The notes: generated by a model from the letters alone, not told the origin. A stretch of 64,000 nucleotides of DNA from CAKKQX01 sp963734595 (GCA_963734595.1 CAVTHV010000037.1:682001-746000), one strand, 5' to 3'; counted from the stretch's first letter, positions 28,864 to 37,497 are shown. A program made the numbers and translations.

Positions 28864-29670
28864 TTATTTGCCTTTGAACTGGCCCTGCCGCTTCTCGAAA
28901 AACGCGGCAAGCGCTTCGGCATGGTCTTCGGTCTTGTGGCAGATCGCCTGGAACGCCGCGCACACGTCGAGGTGTTCCTCGAGATTCTGGCGCTGCGCGA
29001 GTTTCAGCAGGCGCTTGGCGTAACGGATCGCCTGCGGCGGCTTGGCGGCGATCTTGCCCGCGAGTTCTTTGGCGCGCGGCAGCAGCGCGTCGGGCGCCGT
29101 CACTTCGAGCAGGATGCCGAGTTGCAGCGCCTCCTCGGCTTTCACGATGCGGCCGGTGAAGGTGAGCTCGGCGGCCCGCTGATAGCCGACCAGGCGCTGC
29201 AGGAACCAGCTGCCGCCGTCGCCGGCGACGATGCCGAGGTTGGCGAAGGTCTCGCCGAACTGGGCGTTGGCCGAACCGATGCGGATGTCGCACATGTTCG
29301 CCATGTCGAAACCGGCGCCGATTGCGGGCCCGTTGACCGCGGCGATCACCGGAATTTCCGCGCGTTCGAGCGCGAGCGGAATGCGCTGCACGCCGTTGCG
29401 GTAGTTGTGTTCCAGCACATGAGGCGCGGCCTTCGCGCGCTCGCCCATGGTCTTGATGTTGCCGCCGGCGGAAAACGCGCTGCCCGCGCCGGTCATGATC
29501 AGCACCGAAATTTCCGGCTCGGCATTGGCCCAGGCGATCACGCGCGGGATTTCCGCAACGAGCTCGGTGCTGGTCAGCGCATTGCGCACGTCGTCGCGAT
29601 TGAAAGTGAGTACGGCCACGCGGCCGTCCACTTCCAGCGTGGAATCTTTGAGCAGGGGCAGATCGATCAT
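28864..29670 (-). CDS. Enoyl-CoA hydratase/isomerase family protein (1)
   Basis: Crotonase-fold enzyme acting on enoyl-CoA. The 268-residue sequence has the oxyanion-hole segments SAFSAGGNIKTMG and NGPAIGAGFDMANMCDIRIG; the second active-site region reads FGETFANLGIVAGDGGSWF, with Glu at the first and Asp at the second catalytic position, as in many hydratases. C-terminal EALAAFFEKRQGQFKGK is typical. It is 65 bases downstream of the GntR gene on the same strand and so is probably in its operon, tying it to the divergent acyl-CoA locus. Confidence 0.9.
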   Translation of the reverse strand: MIDLPLLKDSTLEVDGRVAVLTFNRDDVRNALTSTELVAEIPRVIAWANAEPEISVLIMTGAGSAFSAGGNIKTMGERAKAAPHVLEHNYRNGVQRIPLALERAEIPVIAAVNGPAIGAGFDMANMCDIRIGSANAQFGETFANLGIVAGDGGSWFLQRLVGYQRAAELTFTGRIVKAEEALQLGILLEVTAPDALLPRAKELAGKIAAKPPQAIRYAKRLLKLAQRQNLEEHLDVCAAFQAICHKTEDHAEALAAFFEKRQGQFKGK

Positions 29671-29735
29671 GGACGCTTATGTTAAGCGCTCGCCGCGGTG
29701 CTTACAACCCGCGCGATGGATTCGCCCGATCGCGC

Positions 29736-30467
29736 CTACGCCGCGCGGCGCGGTTTTTTGTCTGTGGCAGCGGCATTCGCGGCGAGACGCTGCAACTGTT
29801 CGATCGCCGCGTCGCGCGAATCCTGCACGCGCTGCCGCGCGACGCGCTCGGCGGCCGCGCCGTCGCCGTCGCGGATCGCCTTCACCAGTTTCTGCCAATG
29901 CTGGACCGACTGCTTGCGGCGTTGCGGCGTCGACAGCCCGAGCTGCGAGTAACGCAGCGTCTGCACCCCGAGAGAGCCGAGCATGGTGCGCAGCCGCCTG
30001 CTGCTGGTGGCATTCGCGAGGATGCGGTTCATCCTCGACACGGCTTCCACGTATTCTTCGCCGGCGCCCGGGGCGCGCGACAGCCGCACGAGCTTCGCCA
30101 CTTCCGCTTCCAGCAGCGGCAGGATCCGCAGACGATCGGGGCTTTCCGCGACCAGCCGGTCGCGCAGGCCGTTCAGCATCGCGCGGATATCGAAGATTTC
30201 CCTGACCTCGGTGATGCTGAGATTGGTGACCTGCGCGCCGCGCCGCGGCAGGATCGTCACCAGCCCGTCCTTTTCCAGCAGGCGCAGCGCTTCGCGCACC
30301 GGGCCGCGGCTCACCGCGAATTCGGCCGCCACCGCCTGCTCCATCACGCGCCGGCCGGGCGCATAGGTTCCGGCGACGATGCGGTCGGACAGCCGCGCCG
30401 CGATCTGCTCGGGCAGCGACTGCGTGAGCGGCGCCATTTCAAGCGCGCTCGTCATCTCATCGGACAT
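29736..30467 (-). CDS. GntR-family transcriptional regulator, FCD (FadR) subfamily
   Basis: Ligand-responsive DNA-binding protein, 243 residues. The N-terminal winged helix covers about residues 17-85 (ARLSDRIVAGTYAPGRRVME, then SRGPVREALRLLEKDGLV). The FCD effector domain follows, with an RAMLNGLRDRL opening and His/Asp-poor metal sites. It is divergent from the biotin-carrier gene at 30671. An operator-like palindrome and a strong promoter lie in the shared spacer, so it most likely controls the carrier-to-synthetase operon and its own operon with enoyl-CoA hydratase. The effector is probably an acid or acyl-CoA. Confidence 0.9.
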   Translation of the reverse strand: MSDEMTSALEMAPLTQSLPEQIAARLSDRIVAGTYAPGRRVMEQAVAAEFAVSRGPVREALRLLEKDGLVTILPRRGAQVTNLSITEVREIFDIRAMLNGLRDRLVAESPDRLRILPLLEAEVAKLVRLSRAPGAGEEYVEAVSRMNRILANATSSRRLRTMLGSLGVQTLRYSQLGLSTPQRRKQSVQHWQKLVKAIRDGDGAAAERVARQRVQDSRDAAIEQLQRLAANAAATDKKPRRAA

Positions 30468-30520
30468 GGCGGGTCCCCGCGGGGTCGGTCAGCATGCCGC
30501 CACGATAGGCGCGTCTTGTC

Positions 30521-30536
30521 AGATTGTCAACAATCT
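30521..30536. promoter_or_regulatory. FCD-GntR operator
   Basis: The palindrome AGATTGT-CA-ACAATCT contains the TTGTnnACAA core favoured by FadR/FCD regulators. TTGTC at 30516 and GACAA at 30541 add a second, offset half-site pair. It lies 54 bases upstream of the GntR start and just before the -35 box of the divergent promoter, a position suited to repression or self-control. Confidence 0.7.
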
Positions 30537-30538
30537 TC

Positions 30539-30567
30539 TTGACAACAATCCGGTGCAACCGTAGGAT
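30539..30567 (+). promoter_or_regulatory. Sigma70 promoter for the biotin-carrier operon
   Basis: TTGACA (30539-30544), 17 bases, then TAGGAT (30562-30567) is a near-consensus pair about 104 bases upstream of the carrier ATG. The FCD-GntR operator ends two bases before the -35, so bound regulator would contact or block polymerase. Confidence 0.7.
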
Positions 30568-30670
30568 GCCGGGATGCATCGCCGGGGGCGGCAGCGCCGC
30601 GCCGGGCGACCGTCAACGATCCCGGGGCCCCGCAGGCGGCCGCCCTCACATTCAATCAAGGAACCGCGAG

Positions 30671-30892
30671 ATGGCAAAAATCGAAATCAAATCCGAGATC
30701 ACCGGCACGGTGTGGAAGCTGCGGGCCAAACCCGGCGACCGGGTGGAGGCGGGCGACACGCTGATCATCATCGAATCGATGAAAATGGAAATCCCGGTGC
30801 TCACCGAGGACGGCGGCACGGTGACGGAGATCCTGGTGGGCGAAAAGGACCCGGTCGCAGAAGGCCAGGTCGTCGCGATCATCGAGGAATAG
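30671..30892 (+). CDS. Small biotin carboxyl carrier (biotinyl-domain) protein
   Basis: A 73-residue stand-alone biotinyl domain: MAKIEIKSEITGTVWKLRAK then IIIESMKMEIPV with biotinylated K38, ending in VAIIEE. It is half the length of AccB because the Ala/Pro linker and N-terminal domain are missing. It would shuttle carboxybiotin between the biotin carboxylase (36148) and one or both carboxyltransferases (22781, 34436). The ATG at 30671 has AAGGAA upstream; the frame is open further left but that part is low quality. It is the first gene after the GntR-controlled promoter. Confidence 0.92.
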   Translation: MAKIEIKSEITGTVWKLRAKPGDRVEAGDTLIIIESMKMEIPVLTEDGGTVTEILVGEKDPVAEGQVVAIIEE

Positions 30893-31003
30893 GTATCGAC
30901 CGCAGATAACGGCCGGGCGGGAGCGGCAATACGCGCCGGCGAAGAGCCTGGCTGAACGTTGTCCCAAAAATCAGAGAAAAGCGCGTAAATCCGACCCCAG
31001 GCA

Positions 31004-31057
31004 GACAGGATCAATCCGGGGTTTTAATCTTGTTCATCCTGTAAATCCTGTCCATTG
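31004..31057. repeat. 9-nt array upstream of the molybdoenzyme gene
   Basis: One unit GACAGGATC at 31004-31012 faces three units AATCTTGTT, CATCCTGTA and AATCCTGTC (31026-31052). It shares its unit with the array at 28729-28859, 2.3 kb away, on the other side of the GntR promoter. It sits in the 200-base spacer between the carrier stop and the molybdoenzyme start. Confidence 0.8.
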
Positions 31058-31098
31058 CCTGCCTTTGAGGCAGGTTCCAGCAACAAGGAGAGAAGACG

Positions 31099-32343
31099 AT
31101 GTCGAAACGGGAAATCGAAGGCGACTGGGTGATGGGCTGGCCCGACCGCAAGCGGGCGACGATCAATGCCGGCAAGGATTCGCAGGGCCGCGTCATCAAC
31201 GGGCGCGCGCCGATCACCGAGCTGGAAGGGCTGATCACGCCGACCGACGCCTATTACGTCGTCAACCAGCTCGAGGTGCCCGAGCCGATCCACCCCGATG
31301 ACTGGATCCTCACGATCGGCGGCGAAGTCGAGCGCCCGATCGAGATGTCGCTGAAAGACCTGCAGAAGCTGCCGGGGCGCACCGTGCGCGCGGTGACCGA
31401 ATGCGCGGGCAACGACGCGGGATTTTTCGAATACCTGGCCAAGGGCGTGAAAAAGCCGTCGCGCATCAACCAGCAGGACATGCAGAAGCGCGCGGCGATG
31501 CGCGAACAGAACGCGGTGCCGTCGACCGAGGACATCAGCAACGAGTCGACCACCACCTGCGCGATGAGCGCCGGCGAGTTCACCGGCGTGCCGCTCGCCG
31601 AGGTGCTGAAAAAAGTCGGCATCAAATCCACCGCGAAGGCGGTGCGCCTCGAGGGTTTCGACCGCGGCCAGCCCGACCTCGCCGTGCAGTACCGCTCGGT
31701 CGGCCGCTCGGATTTCAAGCTGGTCGACCCCGGCGTCATCAATTACGAGAAAGGGCTGCCGCTGGAAAAAGCGCTGCATCCCGACACGCTGCTCGCGTGG
31801 TCGATGAACGGCGAGTACCTGACGCACATCCACGGCGCGCCGGTGCGCGCGGTGGTGCCGGGCTGGTCGGGCAACTGGTGGGCGAAGTGGCTGCAGAAAA
31901 TCGAGGTCATGGACCATGTTCCGCAGTGCTACTACCAGCACCACTATTTCGTCTACGGCAACTCGCCCGAGGATCCGAACAAGCAGATGATCACGGCGAT
32001 GGGCGTGCGCTGCATCATCATCGATCCGCTCGACGAGGACTCGCCGCTCGAGCGCGGTTCGCACAAGATCCGCGGCCTCGCCTGGAGCGGCATGGGCGGC
32101 ATCAAGCGCGTGGAAGTGAGCCTCGACGAAGGCAAGACCTGGCACGACGCCCATATCGAAGAGCCGCACGAGCGCTGGCTGTGGGTGCGCTGGTCGTACC
32201 TGTGGGAAGTGGACAAACCGGGCAACTACCGCATCATGGCGCGCGCCACCGACGAGACCGGCCGCGTGCAGCCGCAGGTGCCGTGGAACTATCAGCGCAA
32301 GCATTTCGACGGCATCGTGCCGACCGACGTCACCATTGTTTGA
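31099..32343 (+). CDS. Sulfite oxidase-like molybdopterin oxidoreductase
   Basis: Member of the sulfite-oxidase fold, using Mo-molybdopterin. The 414-residue sequence has VRAVTECAGNDAGFF with the Mo-ligating C102, the cofactor-binding LAWSMNGEYLTHIHGAPVRA and VPGWSGNWWAKWLQKIEV, and the C-terminal Mo-cofactor dimerisation domain (IRGLAWSGMGGIKRVEVSLD). No signal peptide or twin-Arg is present, so it should be cytoplasmic, unlike SorA or YedY. It is embedded among ETF and acyl-CoA genes, so it might oxidise sulfite set free from an organosulfur acyl-CoA. Substrate is an inference; other sulfur or nitrogen substrates remain possible. Confidence 0.88.
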   Translation: MSKREIEGDWVMGWPDRKRATINAGKDSQGRVINGRAPITELEGLITPTDAYYVVNQLEVPEPIHPDDWILTIGGEVERPIEMSLKDLQKLPGRTVRAVTECAGNDAGFFEYLAKGVKKPSRINQQDMQKRAAMREQNAVPSTEDISNESTTTCAMSAGEFTGVPLAEVLKKVGIKSTAKAVRLEGFDRGQPDLAVQYRSVGRSDFKLVDPGVINYEKGLPLEKALHPDTLLAWSMNGEYLTHIHGAPVRAVVPGWSGNWWAKWLQKIEVMDHVPQCYYQHHYFVYGNSPEDPNKQMITAMGVRCIIIDPLDEDSPLERGSHKIRGLAWSGMGGIKRVEVSLDEGKTWHDAHIEEPHERWLWVRWSYLWEVDKPGNYRIMARATDETGRVQPQVPWNYQRKHFDGIVPTDVTIV

Positions 32344-32368
32344 TTCTGAAGTCCGTAAAAACATTTGC

Positions 32369-32506
32369 CACAGAGAACACAGAGTACCAGAGGAATACGA
32401 TCTGAAACCGCGACGAGAACCATGCTGCGCACTGTCGTTACCGGGTATTTCTTGCGTCCACGGCTCGCGGTTTTCGATCTGCGTTCATCTGCGTTCATCT
32501 GTGGTC
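32369..32506. repeat. 9-nt and 10-nt arrays between the molybdoenzyme and ETF genes
   Basis: A 9-nt array CACAGAGAA, CACAGAGTA, CCAGAGGAA occupies 32369-32395. A 10-nt array ATCTGCGTTC twice, then ATCTGTGGTC, occupies 32477-32506. The two arms are not fully complementary (CCACAGA pairs with TCTGTGG). They bracket the spacer before ETF beta at 32542. Confidence 0.8.
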
Positions 32507-32541
32507 TCATGGGCTTGGGTTTTAACAGGGCTCTGAAGTCC

Positions 32542-33345
32542 ATGCACATCGTCGTCTGCGTCAAGCATGTCCCCAATCCGGAGGCCGCTTTCAGCATGTT
32601 CAGCATCGATGAGCAGGCGAAAAAGGTCGTGCCGGCGGCGGGGCTGCAGTGGGTGATGAGCCCGTTCGACGAGCAGGCGGTGGAGGCGGCGCTGCGCATC
32701 CGCGAGAAACAGCCGGATACCCGGATCAGCGTCATGACGCTGGGCCCCGAGACGGCGCGCAACGCGTTGAAGCACGGGCTCGCCATGGGCGCCGACGACG
32801 GCGTGCTGCTCGCGGACGCGGCGTTCGAGAACGGCGACGGTTATACGACGGCGTATGCGCTCGCCGCCGCGATCCGCAAGCTCGGCAGCTGCGACCTGGT
32901 GCTGACCGGGCGCCAGGCCGCGGACTGGGACGCCGGCGTGGTCGGCGCCGGCATCGCCGAGCTGCTCGGCGTGCCGGTGATTTCATTTGCGATGGACGTG
33001 CAGATCGAGAACGGCGCGGTGCGCGTCGAGCGCGTGCTCGACGACGGCACGGAAATCGTGGAAGCGGCGCTGCCGGCGCTGGTGACGGTATCGAATGAAC
33101 TGGGCGCCGCGCGCGCGCCCAGCCTGCGCGAGACCATGCGCGCCGCGCGCAAACCGGTCGTCGTATGGTCGGCCGCCGATCTCGGCGTGGCGGCGGGCGA
33201 AACCGGCGCCGCGGGCGCGCGCTGCGTGCGCGAACGCGTGTTCCTGCCGGTGAAGGACAATCGCTGCGAGATGATGGAAGGCGCCTCGCCCGAAGCGCAG
33301 GCGGCGAAGCTGGTGCAGCGGCTGTGCGAGGCGAAAGTGCTATGA
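32542..33345 (+). CDS. etfB: Electron transfer flavoprotein, beta subunit
   Basis: Half of the FAD/AMP heterodimer that takes electrons from acyl-CoA dehydrogenases. The ATG at 32542 gives MHIVVCVKHVPNPEAAF. Family motifs are DEQAVEAALRIRE, VMTLGPETARNALKHGLAMG, the AMP-binding DLVLTGRQAADWDAGVVGAG, and VTVSNELGAARAPSLRETMR (the usual VNEPRYPS-like region). The frame is open further upstream but crosses the repeat array. Its stop overlaps the start of the alpha subunit (ATGA), so the pair is translationally coupled. Confidence 0.93.
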   Translation: MHIVVCVKHVPNPEAAFSMFSIDEQAKKVVPAAGLQWVMSPFDEQAVEAALRIREKQPDTRISVMTLGPETARNALKHGLAMGADDGVLLADAAFENGDGYTTAYALAAAIRKLGSCDLVLTGRQAADWDAGVVGAGIAELLGVPVISFAMDVQIENGAVRVERVLDDGTEIVEAALPALVTVSNELGAARAPSLRETMRAARKPVVVWSAADLGVAAGETGAAGARCVRERVFLPVKDNRCEMMEGASPEAQAAKLVQRLCEAKVL

Positions 33346-34322
33346 GCGGTGCGCTGGTCATCGTCGAACTCGCGCAGGGCAAACCGGCCGCGGTGAGCCT
33401 GGAACTGCTCGGCCTGGCGCGAAATGTCGCCGGTCAGACCGGCGGCGCGGTGGCGGCGCTGGTGTTCAGCGGCGATCCGGAAATTGCGGCCGCGCTGATC
33501 GCGCACGGCGCCGACAAGGTGTTCAGCGCCGGCGATCCGGCGGCGGCCGAGTACAACAGCGACATCTGGCTGGCCTGCGCCGAGCGCGCGGCGGCTGGCG
33601 CTGACTCTGCACTGATTCTTGCCGCGCACACGCCGCGGGGCGCGGATCTTGCGCCGCGACTGGCGTTCCGCCTGAACAGCGCGGCCGCGACCGGCTGCGT
33701 GGCAGTCGCGGCGGAGGGCGGCACGCTGCGCTTCACGCGTCCCTGCTACGGCGGCAATGCGCGCGAGACGGTTTCCTTCAAAACGCTGCCGGCGGTGGCG
33801 ACGGTGCGCGGCGGTTGCGGCGATGCCCTGCCGGCGGATCCGGCGCGGCGCGGCGAGATCGTCGCGCTCGATGGCGTGCTGCCGGCCTCGCGCATTCGCG
33901 TCGTCGAGCGCCGCAGGGAAAGCGGCGGAGAGGTCCGCCTGGAAGATGCGCGCGTGGTCGTGGCCGGCGGGCGCGGGCTCGGCGGTCCCGAAGGATTCGA
34001 CGTGCTGCGCGAACTGGCCGGCGCGCTGGGTGGCGTGGTGGGCGCGAGCCGCGTGCCGTGCGATCTGGGGTGGTGCCCGCATTCGATGCAGATCGGATTG
34101 ACCGGCAAGACGGTGACGCCGGACCTGTATATCGCGGTCGGCATCTCGGGCGCGAGCCATCACCTGGCGGGCTGCGGCGGCGCCAAGAACATCGTCGCGA
34201 TCAACACCGATCCGGAGGCGGCGATTTTCCGGGACGCGCGTTTCGGCATCGTCGGCGACTTCCAGAAAATCGTGCCGGCGCTCGCGGCCGAGGTCAGGAC
34301 GCTGCGGTCCGGGAGCCGGTAA
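33342..34322 (+). CDS. etfA: Electron transfer flavoprotein, alpha subunit
   Basis: FAD-binding partner of the beta subunit, 326 residues. The N-terminal half is poorly conserved, as usual. The C-terminal FAD domain carries VVAGGRGLGGPEGFDVLREL, GASRVPCDLGWCPHSMQIGL, TGKTVTPDLYIAVGISGASH, HLAGCGGAKNIVAINTDPEA and IFRDARFGIVGD. It overlaps etfB by 4 bases. It would pass electrons on to ETF:quinone oxidoreductase, which is not in this window. The likely donor is the acyl-CoA dehydrogenase at 21549. Confidence 0.93.
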   Translation: MSGALVIVELAQGKPAAVSLELLGLARNVAGQTGGAVAALVFSGDPEIAAALIAHGADKVFSAGDPAAAEYNSDIWLACAERAAAGADSALILAAHTPRGADLAPRLAFRLNSAAATGCVAVAAEGGTLRFTRPCYGGNARETVSFKTLPAVATVRGGCGDALPADPARRGEIVALDGVLPASRIRVVERRRESGGEVRLEDARVVVAGGRGLGGPEGFDVLRELAGALGGVVGASRVPCDLGWCPHSMQIGLTGKTVTPDLYIAVGISGASHHLAGCGGAKNIVAINTDPEAAIFRDARFGIVGDFQKIVPALAAEVRTLRSGSR

Positions 34323-34352
34323 GAGCCCTGATCGTCCATGGCGGCGGAAATT

Positions 34353-34380
34353 TGTAGTTCGTTGTTTTTATTGTATATTT
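34353..34380 (+). promoter_or_regulatory. Possible internal promoter before carboxyltransferase 2
   Basis: TTGTAG, a 16-base AT-rich spacer, then TATATT lies in a distinctly AT-rich patch between etfA and the next gene. The match is moderate; it could give the carboxyltransferase-carboxylase part its own transcript. Confidence 0.35.
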
Positions 34381-34435
34381 ATAGTCAGTAAGCGCTAACA
34401 CAAGGCGTGCTGGCGGATCTCACGGAGTGATGAAC

Positions 34436-35971
34436 ATGGCATTCGAAACATTGCTGGCTGAATACGAAGCACGGCGCGCGAAGGCGCTCGCCGGCGGCGG
34501 CGCGGAGAAGTATGCGAAGCGCACGGCGGCGGGCACGTGGAACGCGCGCGAGCGCATCGACTATCTGCTCGACAAGGGCACGTTTCTCGAGTCCGGGCTG
34601 TTCGGCTCCTCCGGCGTCTACCCGGAACAGGAGGACGAAACGCAGACCGACGGCAAGCTCGCCGGCTACGGCAAGATCGACGGCCGCGACGTGTGCCTGG
34701 TGGTCAACGACTTCACGGTGAAGGGGGCGTCGACCTCGTCCACCAACAGCAAGAAAATCGCGCACATGAAACGCGCGGCGACCGAGCGCGGCATGCCGCT
34801 GGTGCTGATCGGCGAATCGACCGGCGCGCGCCTGCCCGATGCAATGGGTTCGCGCGGCATGGGGCTGTTGCTCGGCAACGACAACACCCAGTTCCGCCGC
34901 CTGCGCGAAACGCCGACCTGCGCCGCGGCGTTCGGCCCCTCGTTCGGGTCGTCGACCTGGCTCATGTGCCAGTCGGACTTCGCGGTGATGCATAAAAGCG
35001 CGACCGTCGCGGTGTCGAGCCCGCGCCTGGTGTCGATGGCGCTGGGCGAGAAAGTCGATGCGGCCGATCTCGGCGGCTGGCGCCTGCATGCCGAGGTCAC
35101 CGGGCTGGTGGATCAGGTGGCCGACAAGGAAGAGGAGGTGTTCGACGCGATCAAGAAATTCCTGTCGTACATGCCGGGCCACTGCATGGAGGCGCCGCCG
35201 GAAGCGCCGGTGCCGGCCGGCTCGGGCGCGGACATGGACAAGGTGTTTGCGATCCTGCCCGAGAGCCGCACCCAGGTCTACGACATGAAGCGGGTCATCA
35301 AGTGCGTGGTCGACAAGGACACGATGTTCGAGTTGAAGCCGCGTTTCGGCAAGAGCGCGGTGACGACGCTGGCGCGGCTCGGCGGGAAAAGCGTGGGCAT
35401 CGTCGCCAACAATCCGCTGCATCGCGGCGGCGCGCTCGATGCCGACGCCTGCCGCAAGATCGTCGACTTTCTGGTGCTGTGCGATTCGTTCAATATCCCG
35501 ATCGTGCTGCTGGTCGACACGCCCGGCTTCCAGATCGGCACCGAGGCCGAGAAGGCGGGCGCGCCGGGCAAGATCATGAATTTCATGAATGCGATGACGC
35601 TGCTCACCGTGCCGCGGATCTCGGTGATCGTGCGCAAGAGCTACGGCCGCGCCTACGTCTGCATGGGCGGCGGGCGCCATACCGACGACGTCGCCGCCTG
35701 GCCCACCGCCGAGGTGAGTTTCATGAGCCCCGAGTTCGCGACCAAGATCGTGCACGGCGTCGGCGCGGGCGAGCCCGGCTACGACGAGGCGCTGGCCAAT
35801 ATCCGCAAGGGTTCGGACGTGTGGGGGCTCGCCGCGGTGTACGCGGCGCAGTCGGTGATCCGGCCCGAGCAGACGCGCGACCACCTGATCCGCATGCTCG
35901 ACATCTACAAGCTGCGGATGACCAAGGGCGTGGGGCAGCACCTGATGCGCGCGTGGCCGACCAGCTATTGA
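34436..35971 (+). CDS. Acyl-CoA carboxylase carboxyltransferase subunit (paralogue 2)
   Basis: PccB/MccB-type carboxyltransferase, 511 residues from the ATG at 34436, chosen over the ATG at 34430 because GGAG is then 8 bases away. Motifs: IGESTGARLPDAMGSRGMGL in the N-half, RGGALDADACRKIVDFL and LVDTPGFQIGTEAEKAGAPG in the C-half, and KSYGRAYVCMGGGRHTDD. It is clearly homologous to the copy at 22781 along its length but differs in the substrate-pocket loops. It lies directly upstream of the biotin carboxylase, so it is the more likely partner in the carboxylase complex. Substrate unknown. Confidence 0.92.
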   Translation: MAFETLLAEYEARRAKALAGGGAEKYAKRTAAGTWNARERIDYLLDKGTFLESGLFGSSGVYPEQEDETQTDGKLAGYGKIDGRDVCLVVNDFTVKGASTSSTNSKKIAHMKRAATERGMPLVLIGESTGARLPDAMGSRGMGLLLGNDNTQFRRLRETPTCAAAFGPSFGSSTWLMCQSDFAVMHKSATVAVSSPRLVSMALGEKVDAADLGGWRLHAEVTGLVDQVADKEEEVFDAIKKFLSYMPGHCMEAPPEAPVPAGSGADMDKVFAILPESRTQVYDMKRVIKCVVDKDTMFELKPRFGKSAVTTLARLGGKSVGIVANNPLHRGGALDADACRKIVDFLVLCDSFNIPIVLLVDTPGFQIGTEAEKAGAPGKIMNFMNAMTLLTVPRISVIVRKSYGRAYVCMGGGRHTDDVAAWPTAEVSFMSPEFATKIVHGVGAGEPGYDEALANIRKGSDVWGLAAVYAAQSVIRPEQTRDHLIRMLDIYKLRMTKGVGQHLMRAWPTSY

Positions 35972-35986
35972 AGGTCAACAACATTA

Positions 35987-36124
35987 ACGCAAAGGACGCG
36001 AAGGACACAAAGGAAAAACAAGAAGATCACATTCAGGCATGAACAGGCTTTCCCCGAGCATCAGGCGATGATCCTGATCTGTTCTTGCCATTTTCCTTCG
36101 CGAACCTTTGCGTCCTTTGCGTTC
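35987..36124. repeat. Facing 9-nt arrays between carboxyltransferase and biotin carboxylase
   Basis: Left arm units ACGCAAAGG, ACGCGAAGG and ACACAAAGG (35987-36013) face right arm units CCTTCGCGA, CCTTTGCGT and CCTTTGCGT (36095-36122). They are near reverse complements around an 81-base loop and occupy most of the spacer before the ATG at 36148. Confidence 0.88.
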
Positions 36125-36147
36125 AAGCTTTTAAGGTGTTCTGATTC

Positions 36148-37497
36148 ATGTTCAGTAAAGTCATCGTTGCAAATCGAGGCGCAGTCGCCGCGCGCGTGCT
36201 GCGCGCGCTCAATGAAATGGGCATCCGTTCGGTCGCGGTCTATTCCGAGGCCGACGCCGGCGCGCCTTACCTGGAAATGGCCAGCGAGACCTACGCCATC
36301 GGCCCGGCGCCGGCGCGCGAAAGCTATCTGAACCAGGACCTGCTGCTCGACATCGTGCGCCGGTCGCACGCCGACGGCCTGCACCCGGGTTACGGCTTCC
36401 TGTCCGAGAACGCGGCGTTTGCGCAAAAAGTTACGGACAGCGGCGCGCGCTTCATCGGCCCGTCGCCGAAATGGATAGACGCGATGGGCCACAAGACCCG
36501 CGCGCGCGAACTGGCCGCGCAGCATGGCATGCCGATGTCGCAAGGCTCGGGCGTGCTGCCGATGGACAACGAAGCGATCCTCGCCGCCGCGCGCGCGATC
36601 GGCTTTCCGGTGCTGGTGAAGCCGGCGGGCGGCGGCGGCGGCATCGGCATGCTGCCGGCGAAGGACGAGTCGCAGCTGCTGGAGGCCGTGGAGCGCTCGC
36701 GCTCGATGGCCGGCCGCGGTTTCGGTTCCACGGAAGTCTATCTCGAGCGCCTGATCGAGCGTCCGCGCCATGTCGAGTTCCAGGTGCTGGGCGACGCACA
36801 CGGCGGCGCGGTGCACCTGTTCGAGCGCGACTGTTCGACGCAGCGGCGCAACCAGAAAGTGATCGAGGAGGCGCCGGGGCCGGCGCTCGCGCGCGACAAG
36901 GTCGACGCCGTCGCCCGCCAGATCGCCGGCATCATGCAGAAAATGGGCTACGACAACATCGGCACCGTCGAAATGTTGCTGGGTGCCGACGGCTCGTTCA
37001 GTTTCCTCGAGATGAATACGCGGCTGCAGGTCGAGCACGGCGTCACCGAGGAAGTCACCGGCGTCGATCTGGTGCAGGCGCAGATCCGCTCCGCCGCCGG
37101 CGAGAGGCTCGCCGCGATCCTGCCGGAGAAGATCGAAGTCACGGGCCACGCGATCCAGGCGCGCGTCTATGCCGAGGATCCGAAAAACTTCTATCCGTCA
37201 CCCGGCAAGCTCACGGTGTTCCGTCCGCCGCAGGGCGAAGGCGTGCGCGTGGAAACGGGCTTTGCCGAAGGACGCGACGTGACGCCGCACTACGATCCGA
37301 TGATCGCCAAGGTGATCGTGCATGCGCGCACGCGCGAAGCGGCGATCGACCGGCTGATCGCGGCGCTCGAGGCGTTCGAAATCCAGGGCATCAAGAACAA
37401 CATCCCGGCGGTGCTGGCGATCCTGCGCTCGGAGCCGTTCCGCGCGGGGCGGGTGCATACGGGGCTGATTCCCGAAGTGCTCGGTAAAAAGAAGTAA
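36148..37497 (+). CDS. Biotin carboxylase subunit of an acyl-CoA carboxylase
   Basis: ATP-grasp enzyme that carboxylates biotin on the carrier protein. The 449-residue length matches AccC. Visible parts: MFSKVIVANRGAVAARVLRA at the N-terminus, DGLHPGYGFLSENAAFAQ, the ATP loop VLVKPAGGGGGIGML, and the active-site strand FLEMNTRLQVEHGVTEEVTG with the catalytic Arg. No biotinyl domain is fused, consistent with the separate 73-residue carrier at 30671. The frame is intact. It lies between paralogue 2 carboxyltransferase and the ADP-forming acyl-CoA synthetase genes. Confidence 0.93.
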   Translation: MFSKVIVANRGAVAARVLRALNEMGIRSVAVYSEADAGAPYLEMASETYAIGPAPARESYLNQDLLLDIVRRSHADGLHPGYGFLSENAAFAQKVTDSGARFIGPSPKWIDAMGHKTRARELAAQHGMPMSQGSGVLPMDNEAILAAARAIGFPVLVKPAGGGGGIGMLPAKDESQLLEAVERSRSMAGRGFGSTEVYLERLIERPRHVEFQVLGDAHGGAVHLFERDCSTQRRNQKVIEEAPGPALARDKVDAVARQIAGIMQKMGYDNIGTVEMLLGADGSFSFLEMNTRLQVEHGVTEEVTGVDLVQAQIRSAAGERLAAILPEKIEVTGHAIQARVYAEDPKNFYPSPGKLTVFRPPQGEGVRVETGFAEGRDVTPHYDPMIAKVIVHARTREAAIDRLIAALEAFEIQGIKNNIPAVLAILRSEPFRAGRVHTGLIPEVLGKKK

